Assembly (NCBI RefSeq): GCF_901873365.1
Contig: NZ_CABFLM010000060.1
Coordinates: 40,246 to 104,245, forward strand
Source: an uncultured Aggregatibacter sp.
GTDB lineage: Bacteria; Pseudomonadota; Gammaproteobacteria; Enterobacterales; Pasteurellaceae
Reading direction: 5' to 3'
DNA length: 64,000 bases
Notes under the pieces: generated by a model
The model's input: the letters and a program-made list of their open reading frames with translations, nothing else
Told to the model about the DNA's origin: nothing
Database searches by the model: none
Program-made: the position numbers and the translations under genes
In this document: in pieces, positions 53,461 to 63,000 of the stretch
Layout of the letters: every line of letters begins with the position of its first letter
Numbering within the stretch: the first letter of the stretch is position 1

Positions 53461-53580
53461 ATCCCCTCTTTAGCAAAGAGGGGTAGGGGAGATTTGGCAG
53501 AAGTTATTTCAACCTCATAGTACATTTAGCATCGTTTAAATCTCCCCCTAGCCCCCTCTTTACAAAAGAGGGGGGAATAA
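53461..53580. repeat. Inverted pair of REP-like hairpins between purH and purD
   Basis: Two units: CCCCTCTTT-AGC-AAAGAGGGG (53463-53483) followed by TAGGGGAGATTT, and its inverted relative AAATCTCCCCCTAG followed by CCCCCTCTTT-ACA-AAAGAGGGGG (53552-53574). The units face each other across about 42 bp. Neither is followed by a T-run on the minus strand, so they are more likely repeat/processing elements than terminators. Confidence 0.8.
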
Positions 53581-53614
53581 GTAAGTCGCTCATTGAGCGA
53601 AGTTATGACATCAA

Positions 53615-55216
53615 TTAATGTCTAAAATGCCGCATTCCGGTCAATACCATCACCATATTATGCTCATCTGCCGCATCAATCACTTCCTGATCGCGCATTG
53701 AGCCACCCGGATGAATCACACATTGAATGCCTACTTTCGCCGCCGCATCAATACCATCACGGAATGGGAAGAACGCATCGGATGCCATCACACAACCGGC
53801 TACAGTTAAACCTTCATCCTGAGCCTTAATACCCGCAATCTTCGCAGAATACACGCGGCTCATCTGGCCTGCGCCAATACCGATGGTTTGGTTATCTTTG
53901 GCATAAACAATGGCATTCGATTTCACGAATTTCGCCACTTTCCAGCAGAACAACAAATCTTTCAATTCTTGTTCGGTCGGTTGACGTTTGCTGACCACTT
54001 TTAAGTCATCCAAGCCTACCATGCCTAAATCCGCCTCTTGCACCAACAAGCCACCATTCACGCGTTTGAAATCTAAACGTTGAGTACGTGCTTGCCATTC
54101 TCCACATTCCAGCAAACGGACATTTTTCTTACGTTTCACCACTTCAACAGCTTCCGCAGACACTTTCGGGGCAATAATTACTTCCACAAATTGGCGTTCG
54201 ACAATTTCATTTGCCGTTTTTTCGTCTAACTCACGGTTAAACGCAATGATGCCGCCAAAAGCCGACGTTGGGTCTGTTTGATAGGCACGGTTGTAGGCCT
54301 CTAAAATGTCTTTGCCTAAGGCCACGCCACAAGGATTCGCGTGTTTCACAATCACACAGGCCGGTTCATCAAATTCTTTTACACATTCAAGGGCTGCGTC
54401 GGTGTCGGCAATATTATTGTAAGACAAGGCTTTACCTTGCAGTTGGTTTGCCGTCGCCACACTCGCTTCTTTTACATTGAGATCCACATAAAATGCGGCA
54501 TTTTGATGGGCATTTTCACCGTAACGCATGGTTTGTTTACGCACGAAATTCAAATTTAAAGTCCGTGGGAATTGACCGCACTTCGCCTCCGCATCTTCTT
54601 CAGCGGCAACATGATAAGGTTTCACCAACTGACCGAAATAGTTGGCGATCATGGAATCGTATTGCGCGGTGTGTTCAAATGCTTTGATGGCAAGATCAAA
54701 ACGGGTTTCTAGGGTTAAGCTGTTTTGATGTTGATCCATTTCAGCAAGAATGCCATCAAAATCCCGATTGTTCACGATAATCGCCACATCTTTATGGTTT
54801 TTCGCCGCAGAACGCACCATCGTTGGGCCGCCAATATCAATATTTTCCACCGCATCTTCTAACGTGCAATTTGGCTTAGCCACGGTTGCGGCGAAAGGAT
54901 ATAAATTCACCACCACCATATCAATGCCTTCAATGCCGTGTTGCTGCATGATCGCATCGTCCGTACCACGACGACCTAAAATTCCACCGTGCACTTTCGG
55001 GTGTAAGGTTTTCACGCGACCGTCCATCATTTCCGGGAAACCGGTGTAATCGGACACTTCGGTTACCGGCAAGTCGTTTTGTTCTAAAAGTTTTGCCGTA
55101 CCGCCGGTAGAAAGCAGTTTAACACCGCGTTTTACGAGGCCTTGGGCGAATTCCACAATACCGGATTTATCGGACACGCTAAGCAATGCTTGGCGAATGG
55201 GACGAGTTGATTGCAT
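53615..55216 (-). CDS. purH: Bifunctional AICAR transformylase / IMP cyclohydrolase
   Basis: Last two steps of IMP synthesis. The 533-residue protein has the N-terminal IMP cyclohydrolase domain (ALLSVSDKSGIVEFAQGL, LLSTGGTAKLL, GFPEMMDGRVKTLHPKVHGG, NIDIGGPTMVRSAAKNH) and the C-terminal AICAR formyltransferase domain (KHANPCGVALG, DPTSAFGGIIAFN, NAIVYAKDNQTIGIGAGQMSRV, DAFFPFRDGIDAA). ATG 55216 at MQSTRPIRQALL is the family start. A PurR palindrome overlaps the promoter. Confidence 0.98.
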   Translation of the reverse strand: MQSTRPIRQALLSVSDKSGIVEFAQGLVKRGVKLLSTGGTAKLLEQNDLPVTEVSDYTGFPEMMDGRVKTLHPKVHGGILGRRGTDDAIMQQHGIEGIDMVVVNLYPFAATVAKPNCTLEDAVENIDIGGPTMVRSAAKNHKDVAIIVNNRDFDGILAEMDQHQNSLTLETRFDLAIKAFEHTAQYDSMIANYFGQLVKPYHVAAEEDAEAKCGQFPRTLNLNFVRKQTMRYGENAHQNAAFYVDLNVKEASVATANQLQGKALSYNNIADTDAALECVKEFDEPACVIVKHANPCGVALGKDILEAYNRAYQTDPTSAFGGIIAFNRELDEKTANEIVERQFVEVIIAPKVSAEAVEVVKRKKNVRLLECGEWQARTQRLDFKRVNGGLLVQEADLGMVGLDDLKVVSKRQPTEQELKDLLFCWKVAKFVKSNAIVYAKDNQTIGIGAGQMSRVYSAKIAGIKAQDEGLTVAGCVMASDAFFPFRDGIDAAAKVGIQCVIHPGGSMRDQEVIDAADEHNMVMVLTGMRHFRH

Positions 55217-55257
55217 GAATAATTTCCTTTGATTTCTGAAGTAAATTTGAGGTGGCG

Positions 55258-55280
55258 TATTATAGCGCAAACGTTTGCGT
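55258..55280 (-). promoter_or_regulatory. PurR operator and -10 box of purH
   Basis: The PurR-type box at 55265-55280 is the near-perfect palindrome ACGCAAACGTTTGCGC on the minus strand. It is followed at once by TATAAT (55258-55263) as the -10 element, so repressor binding would block polymerase. Confidence 0.85.
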
Positions 55281-55461
55281 TTAGGTAATCCGTTTTAAGC
55301 ATTGCAATAGATTGCTTATTTTTTATTCGTTTTAGAACCCTACTAAGGTAAATACGCCCAATGGCAATCTTGATAATAAAAGTTTTTGGTTAACGCCAAC
55401 TTTAACGGTAAAGTGCGGTATAATTCGGCGCAATTTTAATATTAATGAACAACACATACCC

Positions 55462-56796
55462 ATGACAGACCTCACTCAATTTGCAGATTTTGATCTCGCG
55501 CCTGAATTACTCAACGCCCTCCAGAAAAAAGGCTACCAACGCCCTACCGCCATCCAACAGGAAACCATTCCTGCCGCGATGGAGGGGTTTGATGTCCTCG
55601 GATCAGCACCGACCGGTACCGGAAAAACCGCCGCATTTTTGCTACCGGCGATTCAACATTTATTGGATTATCCGCGCCGTAAACCGGGCGCACCGCGTGT
55701 GTTGATTCTTACGCCAACCCGTGAACTTGCCATGCAGGTGGCGGAACAGGCGGAAGAACTTGCCTGCTTCACCAAACTCAGTATTGCAACCATCACCGGC
55801 GGTGTGGCATATCAAAATCACGGCGAGATTTTCAATAAAAATCAGGACATTGTGGTGGCGACCCCGGGGCGTTTATTGCAATACATTAAAGAAGAAAATT
55901 TTGATTGCCGCGCGGTAGAAATTCTGATTTTTGACGAAGCGGACAGAATGTTGCAAATGGGCTTTGGGCAAGATGCGGAGAAAATCTCGGCAGAAACCCG
56001 TTGGCGTAAGCAAACGCTGTTGTTCTCGGCAACCCTTGAAGGCGATTTATTAGAAGACTTTGCCGACCGCACGTTAAATGAGCCGGTAAAAATTGATGCG
56101 GAGCCTAGCCGCCGTGAGCGGAAAAAAATTCAGCAGTGGTATTATCACGCTGACAGCAATGAGCATAAATTCAAATTATTGGCACGTTTCATTGAGCAAG
56201 AGCAAGTCAGTAAGGGTATTGTATTCGTACGCCGTCGGGAAGATGTGCGCGAACTGGCGGAAAATCTGCGCAAACGCGGTATTCGTAGCACGTATCTGGA
56301 AGGCGAAATGGCGCAAACCCAACGCAATAACGCGATTGATAAACTGAAAAACGGCGTAGTAACGGTGTTGGTCTCCACGGATGTCTCCGCACGCGGGATT
56401 GATATTGATGATGTTAGCCACATTATGAATTTTGATTTGTCGTACAGCGCCGATACTTATTTGCACCGCATCGGGCGTACCGCGCGTGCCGGCAAAAAAG
56501 GCACCGCCGTGTCTTTCGTAGAAGCGCACGATTATCGTCTGTTGGGCAAAATTAAGCGTTATACCCAAGAAATTCTGAAAGCCCGTGTGATTGAAGGTTT
56601 GGAACCGCGCACCAAAGCGCCGAAAGACGGCGAAATCAAAACCGTCAGCAAAAAACAAAAAGCGAAAAAATTAGAAAAACGCGAGGCGCAAAAGAAAGCT
56701 GATAAAAAAGCCAAACAACGTCATCAAGATCGTAAAAATATCGGCAAACGCCGTAAACCAAGCCATTCGGCAGGGCATGAAACAGGGGAAAAATAA
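55462..56796 (+). CDS. srmB: DEAD-box ATP-dependent RNA helicase SrmB
   Basis: Assists early large-subunit ribosome assembly. The 444-residue protein has Q motif (FADFDLAPELLNAL..GYQRPTAIQ), motif I APTGTGKT, Ia PTRELAMQ, Ib ATPGRLLQY, II DEAD, III SAT, V ARGIDIDD, VI HRIGRTARAG, then a Lys/Arg-rich unstructured tail (about 385-444) for RNA contact. The ERNNAI-like segment QTQRNNAIDKLKNG and tail fit SrmB. Divergent from purH by about 245 bp. Confidence 0.93.
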   Translation: MTDLTQFADFDLAPELLNALQKKGYQRPTAIQQETIPAAMEGFDVLGSAPTGTGKTAAFLLPAIQHLLDYPRRKPGAPRVLILTPTRELAMQVAEQAEELACFTKLSIATITGGVAYQNHGEIFNKNQDIVVATPGRLLQYIKEENFDCRAVEILIFDEADRMLQMGFGQDAEKISAETRWRKQTLLFSATLEGDLLEDFADRTLNEPVKIDAEPSRRERKKIQQWYYHADSNEHKFKLLARFIEQEQVSKGIVFVRRREDVRELAENLRKRGIRSTYLEGEMAQTQRNNAIDKLKNGVVTVLVSTDVSARGIDIDDVSHIMNFDLSYSADTYLHRIGRTARAGKKGTAVSFVEAHDYRLLGKIKRYTQEILKARVIEGLEPRTKAPKDGEIKTVSKKQKAKKLEKREAQKKADKKAKQRHQDRKNIGKRRKPSHSAGHETGEK

Positions 56797-56961
56797 CCCT
56801 GTTCTATCAAAAGTGCGGTCAGATTTCCGTGTATTTCTCTCTTGAGAAAATCTCTCTGAAATTCATTGAGCTTCTTCCTGAAATTCATTAGTATAGCTTT
56901 TATTCACTTCGGTGGATTTATGTTAAGTTTAACTTCCAATCTAATTTAAGGAGTCTTCTGG

Positions 56962-58071
56962 ATGAAGCATCTTATCGCAACTGCGGTGCTTTCTTGCAGC
57001 GCAATGGCTTACGCCAATACCTCTCTACCTAATTACAATACCGATTCTCATCTGTATGAATTCACCCAAACTTACGACTTAATTGCGCCGAAAGGTTCGC
57101 AAGGTCAAGCAAATTTGTGGGTGCCATTGCCATTTAACGGCGAATATCAACAGGTTAAATCCATTCACTTTGAAGGCAATTATTTGGATGCCTATGTGAC
57201 AGAAAACAATAAATACGGCGCAAAAACGTTGTTTGCCATGTGGGATAAAGATGCGCAAAAACGTGATTTGAAAGTCACCATGGTGATTGAAACCAAAGAT
57301 CGCGAACCGATGGTAAAAGGCGCTTTGGATAACTATATGCCACCGAAAGACATTCAGTATTCCGTCGATGTACAAGAATATTTGAAGCCAACACAACACA
57401 TTAAAATTGACGGTATTGTGAAACAATTTGCCGATAAAATCGTAGGTTCTGAAACCAATCCGCTGAAAAAGGCAGAATTAATTCATCAATGGATTGTGGG
57501 TAACATGGAACGGGATAATTCCGTTTTGGGTTGTGGTGATGGCGATGTGGAAAAAATCTTAACCACCGGTGTCTTAAAAGGGAAATGTACTGATATTAAC
57601 TCCGTTTTCGTGGCACTTGCCCGCGCAGCAGGCATTCCTGCCCGTGAAATTTTCGGCATTCGTTTAGGTGCGGCGGAAAAAATGGGTAAATATTCCAAAG
57701 GCGCATTCGGCAGCGCAGATGAACATGGCGTGGCAAATGTGAGTGGTGGTCAACACTGTCGTGCAGAATTTTATCTTGCCGGCTTCGGTTGGGTGCCGGT
57801 GGATTCAGCAGATGTAGCAAAAATGCGCTTAGCGGAGAAAAAATCTGTTGAAGATAAAGATACCCAAGCGGTCGCGAAATATTTATTCGGTAACTGGGAA
57901 GCCAACTGGGTGGGCTTTAACCACGCACGTGACTTCGAGTTGTATCCACAACCGGAATTAGCGCCAATCAACAACTTTGGCTATCCGTATGCCGAAGTGG
58001 GCGGCGATCCGTTAAATTCTTTTGATCCGAAAGCATTTAAATATGACTACGTCTCCAAAAAACTCCAATAA
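56962..58071 (+). CDS. Exported transglutaminase-like cysteine protease-fold protein
   Basis: A 369-residue protein with a signal peptide cleaved near AYA-NT. The transglutaminase core (PF01841 type) is in the second half with a full triad: Cys209 in GKCTDINSVFVALARAAGIPAREIFG, His265 in GGQHCRAEFYLAGFGWVPVD, and Asp281 (VDSAD). The N-terminal half is beta-rich. Family members cleave or cross-link peptides in the periplasm; the target is unknown. The last 29 nt overlap the merT-like start, so this, MerT-like and MerP-like proteins form one operon. Two CTGAAATTCATT repeats lie upstream (56856, 56878). Confidence 0.85.
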   Translation: MKHLIATAVLSCSAMAYANTSLPNYNTDSHLYEFTQTYDLIAPKGSQGQANLWVPLPFNGEYQQVKSIHFEGNYLDAYVTENNKYGAKTLFAMWDKDAQKRDLKVTMVIETKDREPMVKGALDNYMPPKDIQYSVDVQEYLKPTQHIKIDGIVKQFADKIVGSETNPLKKAELIHQWIVGNMERDNSVLGCGDGDVEKILTTGVLKGKCTDINSVFVALARAAGIPAREIFGIRLGAAEKMGKYSKGAFGSADEHGVANVSGGQHCRAEFYLAGFGWVPVDSADVAKMRLAEKKSVEDKDTQAVAKYLFGNWEANWVGFNHARDFELYPQPELAPINNFGYPYAEVGGDPLNSFDPKAFKYDYVSKKLQ

Positions 58072-58405
58072 ATCTTTTTGGATTGCTATTGCCACTGCGC
58101 TGAGTGCTGCGGTGGCTTCTACCTTGTGCTGTATTGCCCCCTTGATTTATTTGCTCTTCGGCGTGTCATCCACTTGGCTGATTGGTTTTGGCGAGTATGA
58201 TTATTTACGCATACCGATGCTCATTGTGTCATTGTGCGCCTTTGCTTACGGTTTTTGGTTACTGATGTTTTCTAAAAAAATCATTTGTAGCAAATATATT
58301 TCTCGTAAAAAGCTCATTGTGTTGTATTGGATGGTGTTCATCATCATGCTGTTTTTCTTAACCTATCCAACACTGTTGCCTTGGATATTAGAATTAACTG
58401 ATTAG
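58043..58405 (+). CDS. merT: MerT-family inner-membrane metal (mercuric ion) transporter
   Basis: A 120-residue protein with three hydrophobic segments and the hallmark Cys pair in TM1 (STLCCIAPLIYLLFG, Cys29-Cys30). Classical MerT has a second cytoplasmic Cys pair; here only Cys65 and Cys82 remain outside TM1, so the relay may differ. ATG 58043 gives a short polar N-terminus; an ATG at 58022 would add seven residues. It overlaps the end of the transglutaminase gene and lies 10 bp before the merP-like gene. No merA or merR is seen. Confidence 0.83.
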   Translation: MTTSPKNSNKSFWIAIATALSAAVASTLCCIAPLIYLLFGVSSTWLIGFGEYDYLRIPMLIVSLCAFAYGFWLLMFSKKIICSKYISRKKLIVLYWMVFIIMLFFLTYPTLLPWILELTD

Positions 58406-58415
58406 GAACGAAAAA

Positions 58416-58709
58416 ATGAAAAAATTATGCACCGCACTTTTGTTTTCTTTGTTTGTCCTGTCTTTTGCGTATGCGGAAGAGGCACCTGTACAAGCAGAAA
58501 AGAAAATTGTCTTGAAAGTGAAAGAAATGAATTGCCAGCTTTGTGCTTATTTGGTGAACAAAGAATTGCGTAATATTGACGGCGTGATTTCCACCAAAGC
58601 ATCAATTAAAGATGGGACAGTCACAGTGTTAGAAGATCCGAAAGTGACAGATGAACAATTAATTGATGCTATTCATCGGTTAAAATATTCAGCGGAAGTG
58701 GTTAAATAA
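58416..58709 (+). CDS. merP: MerP-like periplasmic heavy-metal-binding protein (HMA domain)
   Basis: A 97-residue protein with a signal peptide (to about AYA-EE, residue 20) and a single HMA ferredoxin-like domain. The metal motif is MNCQLC (Cys40, Cys43), a variant of the usual GMTCxxC, followed by VNKELRNIDGVISTKAS. It hands a soft metal ion to the neighbouring MerT-like protein. Third gene of the operon. Metal identity (Hg, Cu or other) cannot be read from the sequence. Confidence 0.85.
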   Translation: MKKLCTALLFSLFVLSFAYAEEAPVQAEKKIVLKVKEMNCQLCAYLVNKELRNIDGVISTKASIKDGTVTVLEDPKVTDEQLIDAIHRLKYSAEVVK

Positions 58710-58782
58710 CCATTATGGGGCTATCACTTTTATAGTGGGTTAATTAATCTTACTCGTTATCAAACCAGAATAAGAAGACAGC

Positions 58783-59184
58783 ATGAAAGAGATCTATGAA
58801 AAATGGCATAAATATGCCAAAAAAAGAGAGACAAAGGCGTTAATTGAACTGTATGCTGAAGATGCCGTACTTGAAAGCCCGCTAGTTCCTATTTTGATGA
58901 ATAAAGATAGTGGCATATTACGTGGAAAAACAGAAATTCTGGCTTTTTTAAATGAGGGGACTCGACGTCGTCCTAATGAGCTGGTTCGTTGGTATAGAAC
59001 AGGAAAATATTTCATTACAGGAGATGTTTTAGTGTGGGAATATCCTCGCCAAACTCCGGATGGAGAACAAGTTGATATCCTTGAACTAATGGAAATCCGT
59101 AATGGGCTGATTGTTAATCACCGTATTTATTGGGGATGGTTTGGAACTCAAATGTTGATTAAATCAGCATTAGAAAATAAGTAA
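58783..59184 (+). CDS. NTF2-like / SnoaL-fold protein of unknown function
   Basis: A 133-residue protein with the fold pattern of SnoaL/NTF2-like proteins: an N-terminal helix (YEKWHKYAKKRETKALIELYAEDAVLESPL), RGKTEILAFL, WEYPRQTPDGEQVDILELMEIRNGLIVNHRIYWGWFG in the curved sheet (segments). Such proteins are small-molecule binders or isomerase/hydrolase-like; no activity is implied. It lies 73 bp after the merP-like gene but with different style, and directly before the IS3 remnant. Confidence 0.7.
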   Translation: MKEIYEKWHKYAKKRETKALIELYAEDAVLESPLVPILMNKDSGILRGKTEILAFLNEGTRRRPNELVRWYRTGKYFITGDVLVWEYPRQTPDGEQVDILELMEIRNGLIVNHRIYWGWFGTQMLIKSALENK

Positions 59185-59235
59185 AAGATCTAAGTTAGTA
59201 AATTTATTCAGTAAATAAAAAGTGCGGTTGAAAAA

Positions 59236-59818
59236 TGATCTGCACCCCAAAAGTTGGACTCACCAACCAACAATTAAGGTGCAGATTTTTTACGGGTAAA
59301 CACTACACAACAGAATTTAAATTACAAATTCTCCGACCTATCTTGAATAGAGAAATGAGTATCAGAGAAGCCGCGCGTTTTTACAATATTCCTTCTAATG
59401 TCTTAGTCGGGACGTGGTTGAAACGGTTTGAAAAAACTGGCATAAAAGGACTTATTCCTCGAAAACCATCCGGACGACCGCCGATGAAACCTAAATATGC
59501 AAAAATGCCACCGCCACCCAAAACAGAAGAAGAGCGTTTGCGCCTGTCTACCAACGGTAAATCATAAGAAAATCTAACGTTTAATGCGGGAACTTGGACT
59601 TCAAGTGCGGTCAAGAAAAGGCAAGAAATTTACAACCTATAGATGCACAATAGGTCATATTGCTCCGAATCGTCTTGAGCGTGATTTTACGGCAACTGGC
59701 CTGAATATTTAGACTATTATAACCACCGTCGAATCCAACTGAAATTAAAAGGACTGAGTCCGATACAATATCGTTGTCAGTCCTTGAATTAATCGTCTAG
59801 ATTTTTGGGGACAGATCA
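59236..59818 (+). mobile_element. IS3-family (IS150-like) insertion sequence remnant
   Basis: Bounded by imperfect inverted repeats: TGATCTGCACCCCAAAAG at the left and, inverted, TGATCTGTCCCCAAAAAT at the right. OrfA is largely readable (59235-59567: helix-turn-helix segments FKLQILRPILNREMSIREAARFY, GTWLKRFEKTGIKGL). OrfB is reduced to two pieces: FTTYRCTIGHIAPNRLERDF and, in another frame, WPEYLDYYNHRRIQLKLKGL to a TAA near 59789. The rve catalytic core is deleted. About 583 bp remain of an expected 1.2-1.5 kb. An uptake signal (59603-59611) lies inside the orfB piece. No target duplication is evident. Confidence 0.88.
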
Positions 59819-59960
59819 TTTAAAAGCTTATTTTTGGTCTGTCAAGATGCGCAAGTCGGTTGACTGACTTGCGCTAGTTTTTCTGTTATTTTTTCATTTC
59901 ACTGTATTTGTCAATTCGCCTTTACGTCAAAATGACCATGCCCATGTCTAAAAAGAGATG

Positions 59961-59998
59961 ACGCAAACGTTTTCGTTTTTCCCGATTTCCTTTATAAT
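59961..59998 (+). promoter_or_regulatory. PurR operator and -10 box of purL
   Basis: ACGCAAACGTTTTCGT (59961-59976) equals the classical PurR box, followed by TATAAT (59993-59998) about 45 bp before the start codon. The remaining gap 59819-60041 holds this promoter and nothing else recognisable. Confidence 0.88.
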
Positions 59999-60041
59999 AG
60001 CCCGCAATTTTTGTTTCAATTCAACCTTAAAGGTAATCCTC

Positions 60042-63000
60042 ATGTTTCAAACTTTCCGTGGCTCACCTGCCCTTTCCGAATTCCGTATCAATGGCTTAAT
60101 GCAAAAATTCCAACAGCAACAATTACCGGTGAAATCCGTGTATGCGGAGTATGTGCATTTTGTGGCATTAAACGCTGCACTTTCTGTTGAGCAGGAAGCC
60201 AAACTGAAAGCCTTGTTGCATTACGGCCCGACTCTTGCCGAACATGAAGCCAAAGGGGAAAGTTTTATTGTGATTCCGCGGGTCGGCACCATTTCTTCTT
60301 GGTCGTCTAAAGCCACCGACATCGCCCACAACTGCGGCTTAAACGAAGTGGAACGCATTGAGCGTGGTTTGGCGTATTACTTTGAATTGACACAGCCGTT
60401 AGATGAAAAAACAACGGAAAAACTGACCGCACTTTTACATGACCGCATGATGGAAACCGTGGTTCGCAAGGCAGACGAGGCGGAAGTGTTGTTCCGTCAG
60501 CAAGAACCGAAACCGTTAAAAATTGTGGATATTTTAAGCGGCGGACGCAGTGCTTTAGAAAGGGCTAACGTAGAACTCGGCTTGGCGTTGGCGGAAGATG
60601 AAATCGATTATTTGATGGAAAATTTCACCGCACTTGGACGCAATCCACACGACATTGAGCTGTATATGTTCGCACAAGCCAACTCGGAACACTGCCGCCA
60701 CAAAATTTTCAATGCTGACTGGATTATCGACGGCAAAAAACAGGATAAATCCCTGTTCAAAATGATCAAAAATACCTTTGAGAAAACCCCTGATTTCGTA
60801 CTTTCCGCGTATAAAGACAACGCGGCGGTCATGGAAGGTTCCAAAGCGGGACGTTTCTTCCCGGATCAAGACGGCATTTACCGTTATCACAATGAAGACA
60901 CTCACATTTTGATGAAAGTGGAAACCCACAACCACCCAACTGCCATTTCCCCGTTCCCGGGCGCGGCAACCGGTTCCGGCGGTGAAATCCGTGATGAAGG
61001 CGCGACCGGCCGCGGCGCAAAACCAAAAGCAGGATTGGTGGGCTTTTCCGTGTCTAACTTATGCATTCCAAACTTTGAGCAACCTTGGGAAGCGCCGCTT
61101 TCCAAACCAAACCGTATTGCTTCTGCCTTAGACATTATGCTGGAAGGCCCGTTAGGTGGTGCAGCGTTTAATAACGAATTCGGTCGTCCTGCATTGCTCG
61201 GCTATTTCCGTACTTATGAACAAAAAGTGAATAGCTTCAACGGCGAAGAAGTGCGTGGTTACCACAAACCGATCATGTTGGCAGGCGGTATCGGCAACAT
61301 TCGTGCCGAACACGTGCAAAAAGGCGATATTCCGGTGGGCGCAAAACTGGTTGTACTTGGCGGCCCGGCAATGAACATTGGCTTGGGCGGTGGCGCGGCC
61401 TCTTCTATGGCTTCCGGTAAATCCAAAGAAAACTTGGATTTCGCCTCCGTACAACGGGATAACCCGGAAATGGAACGTCGTTGCCAAGAAGTGATCGACC
61501 GTTGCTGGCAGTTGGGCGACAACAACCCGATTGCCTTTATTCATGACGTGGGCGCGGGCGGTTTATCCAACGCCATGCCGGAATTGGTGCATGATGGCGG
61601 CCGTGGCGGTAAGTTTGAGCTCCGCAAAATCTTAAGCGACGAGCGCGAAATGAGCCCGTTGGAAATTTGGTGTAACGAATCGCAAGAGCGTTATGTGCTT
61701 GCCATTCATCCGGAAAAACTACCGCACTTTGAGGAACTTTGCCGTCGTGAACGCGCGCCTTATGCGGTGATCGGCGAAGCCACGGAAGAAGAACATTTAA
61801 CCTTACATGACGAGCATTTCAACAACGATCCGATCGATTTACCAATGGGCGTGTTACTCGGCAAAACCCCGAAAATGACCCGCGATGTGCAAACCGCAAG
61901 CGTGAACGGCGAACCCCTTGAACAAAGCCAAATTCAATTAAAAGAAGCGTTACATCGCGTACTTCGTTTGCCAGCGGTGGCAGAAAAAACCTTCTTAGTC
62001 ACCATCGGTGACCGTACGGTGACCGGCATGGTAGCGCGTGATCAAATGGTCGGCCCGTGGCAAGTACCGGTGGCAGACTGCGCGGTGACCACGGCGACAT
62101 TAGACAGCTACTATGGCGAAGCCATGTCCATGGGAGAACGTACGCCGGTGGCATTACTCGATTTCGCTGCGTCTGCCCGTTTAGCCGTGGCAGAATCCAT
62201 TACCAATATTGCCGCCACGAATATCGGCGACATTAAACGCATTAAATTATCCGCCAATTGGATGTCCGCCGCAGGCCATAAGGGCGAAGATGCGGGTTTA
62301 TATGCCGCGGTGAAAGCCGTGGGTGAGGAGCTTTGCCCGCAATTAGGCTTAACTATTCCAGTGGGTAAGGACTCTATGTCCATGAAAACCACTTGGCAGG
62401 AAAATGGCGAGCAAAAAACCGTGACGTCGCCGCTTTCTTTGATCATTAGCGCCTTTGCTCGCGTGGAAGATGTGCGCAAAACTGTTACCCCACAATTACG
62501 CACCGACAAAGGACAATCCCGCTTGTTGTTGGTGGATTTGGGTGAAGGCAACAACCGCTTGGGCGCTACGGCGTTAGCGCAGGTTTATACGCAACTTGGC
62601 GACAAACCGGCGGATGTGGTCAACGCCGACACATTGAAAAACTTCTTTAACGCCATGCAGGAATTGGTGGCGCAAGAAAAATTATTGGCATACCACGACC
62701 GCTCCGATGGTGGTTTAATCGTTACCTTGGCGGAAATGGCATTTGCCGGACATTGCGGCGTGTCAGTGGATATCAGCGCCTTGGGCGACAACGATTTAGC
62801 GGTGTTATTTAACGAAGAATTGGGTGCGGTGATCCAAGTGCGCGACAGCGATTTGAGTCTCGTGCGTGATGTTTTCGCTAAACACAATGTGCTGCATTTG
62901 GTGAAAGAATTGGGTGCCGTGACTGAAGACGATGAAATCGAAATCACCCGCGGCAACAAAGTGTTGCTCAGTGAAAAACGCTCCGACTTGCGCGGCATTT

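Noticed and set aside
56176..56658. 160-codon minus-strand open frame opposite srmB
   Set aside because: Lies wholly antisense to a well-conserved helicase gene, has no recognisable domain, and its composition follows from the codon pattern of srmB.
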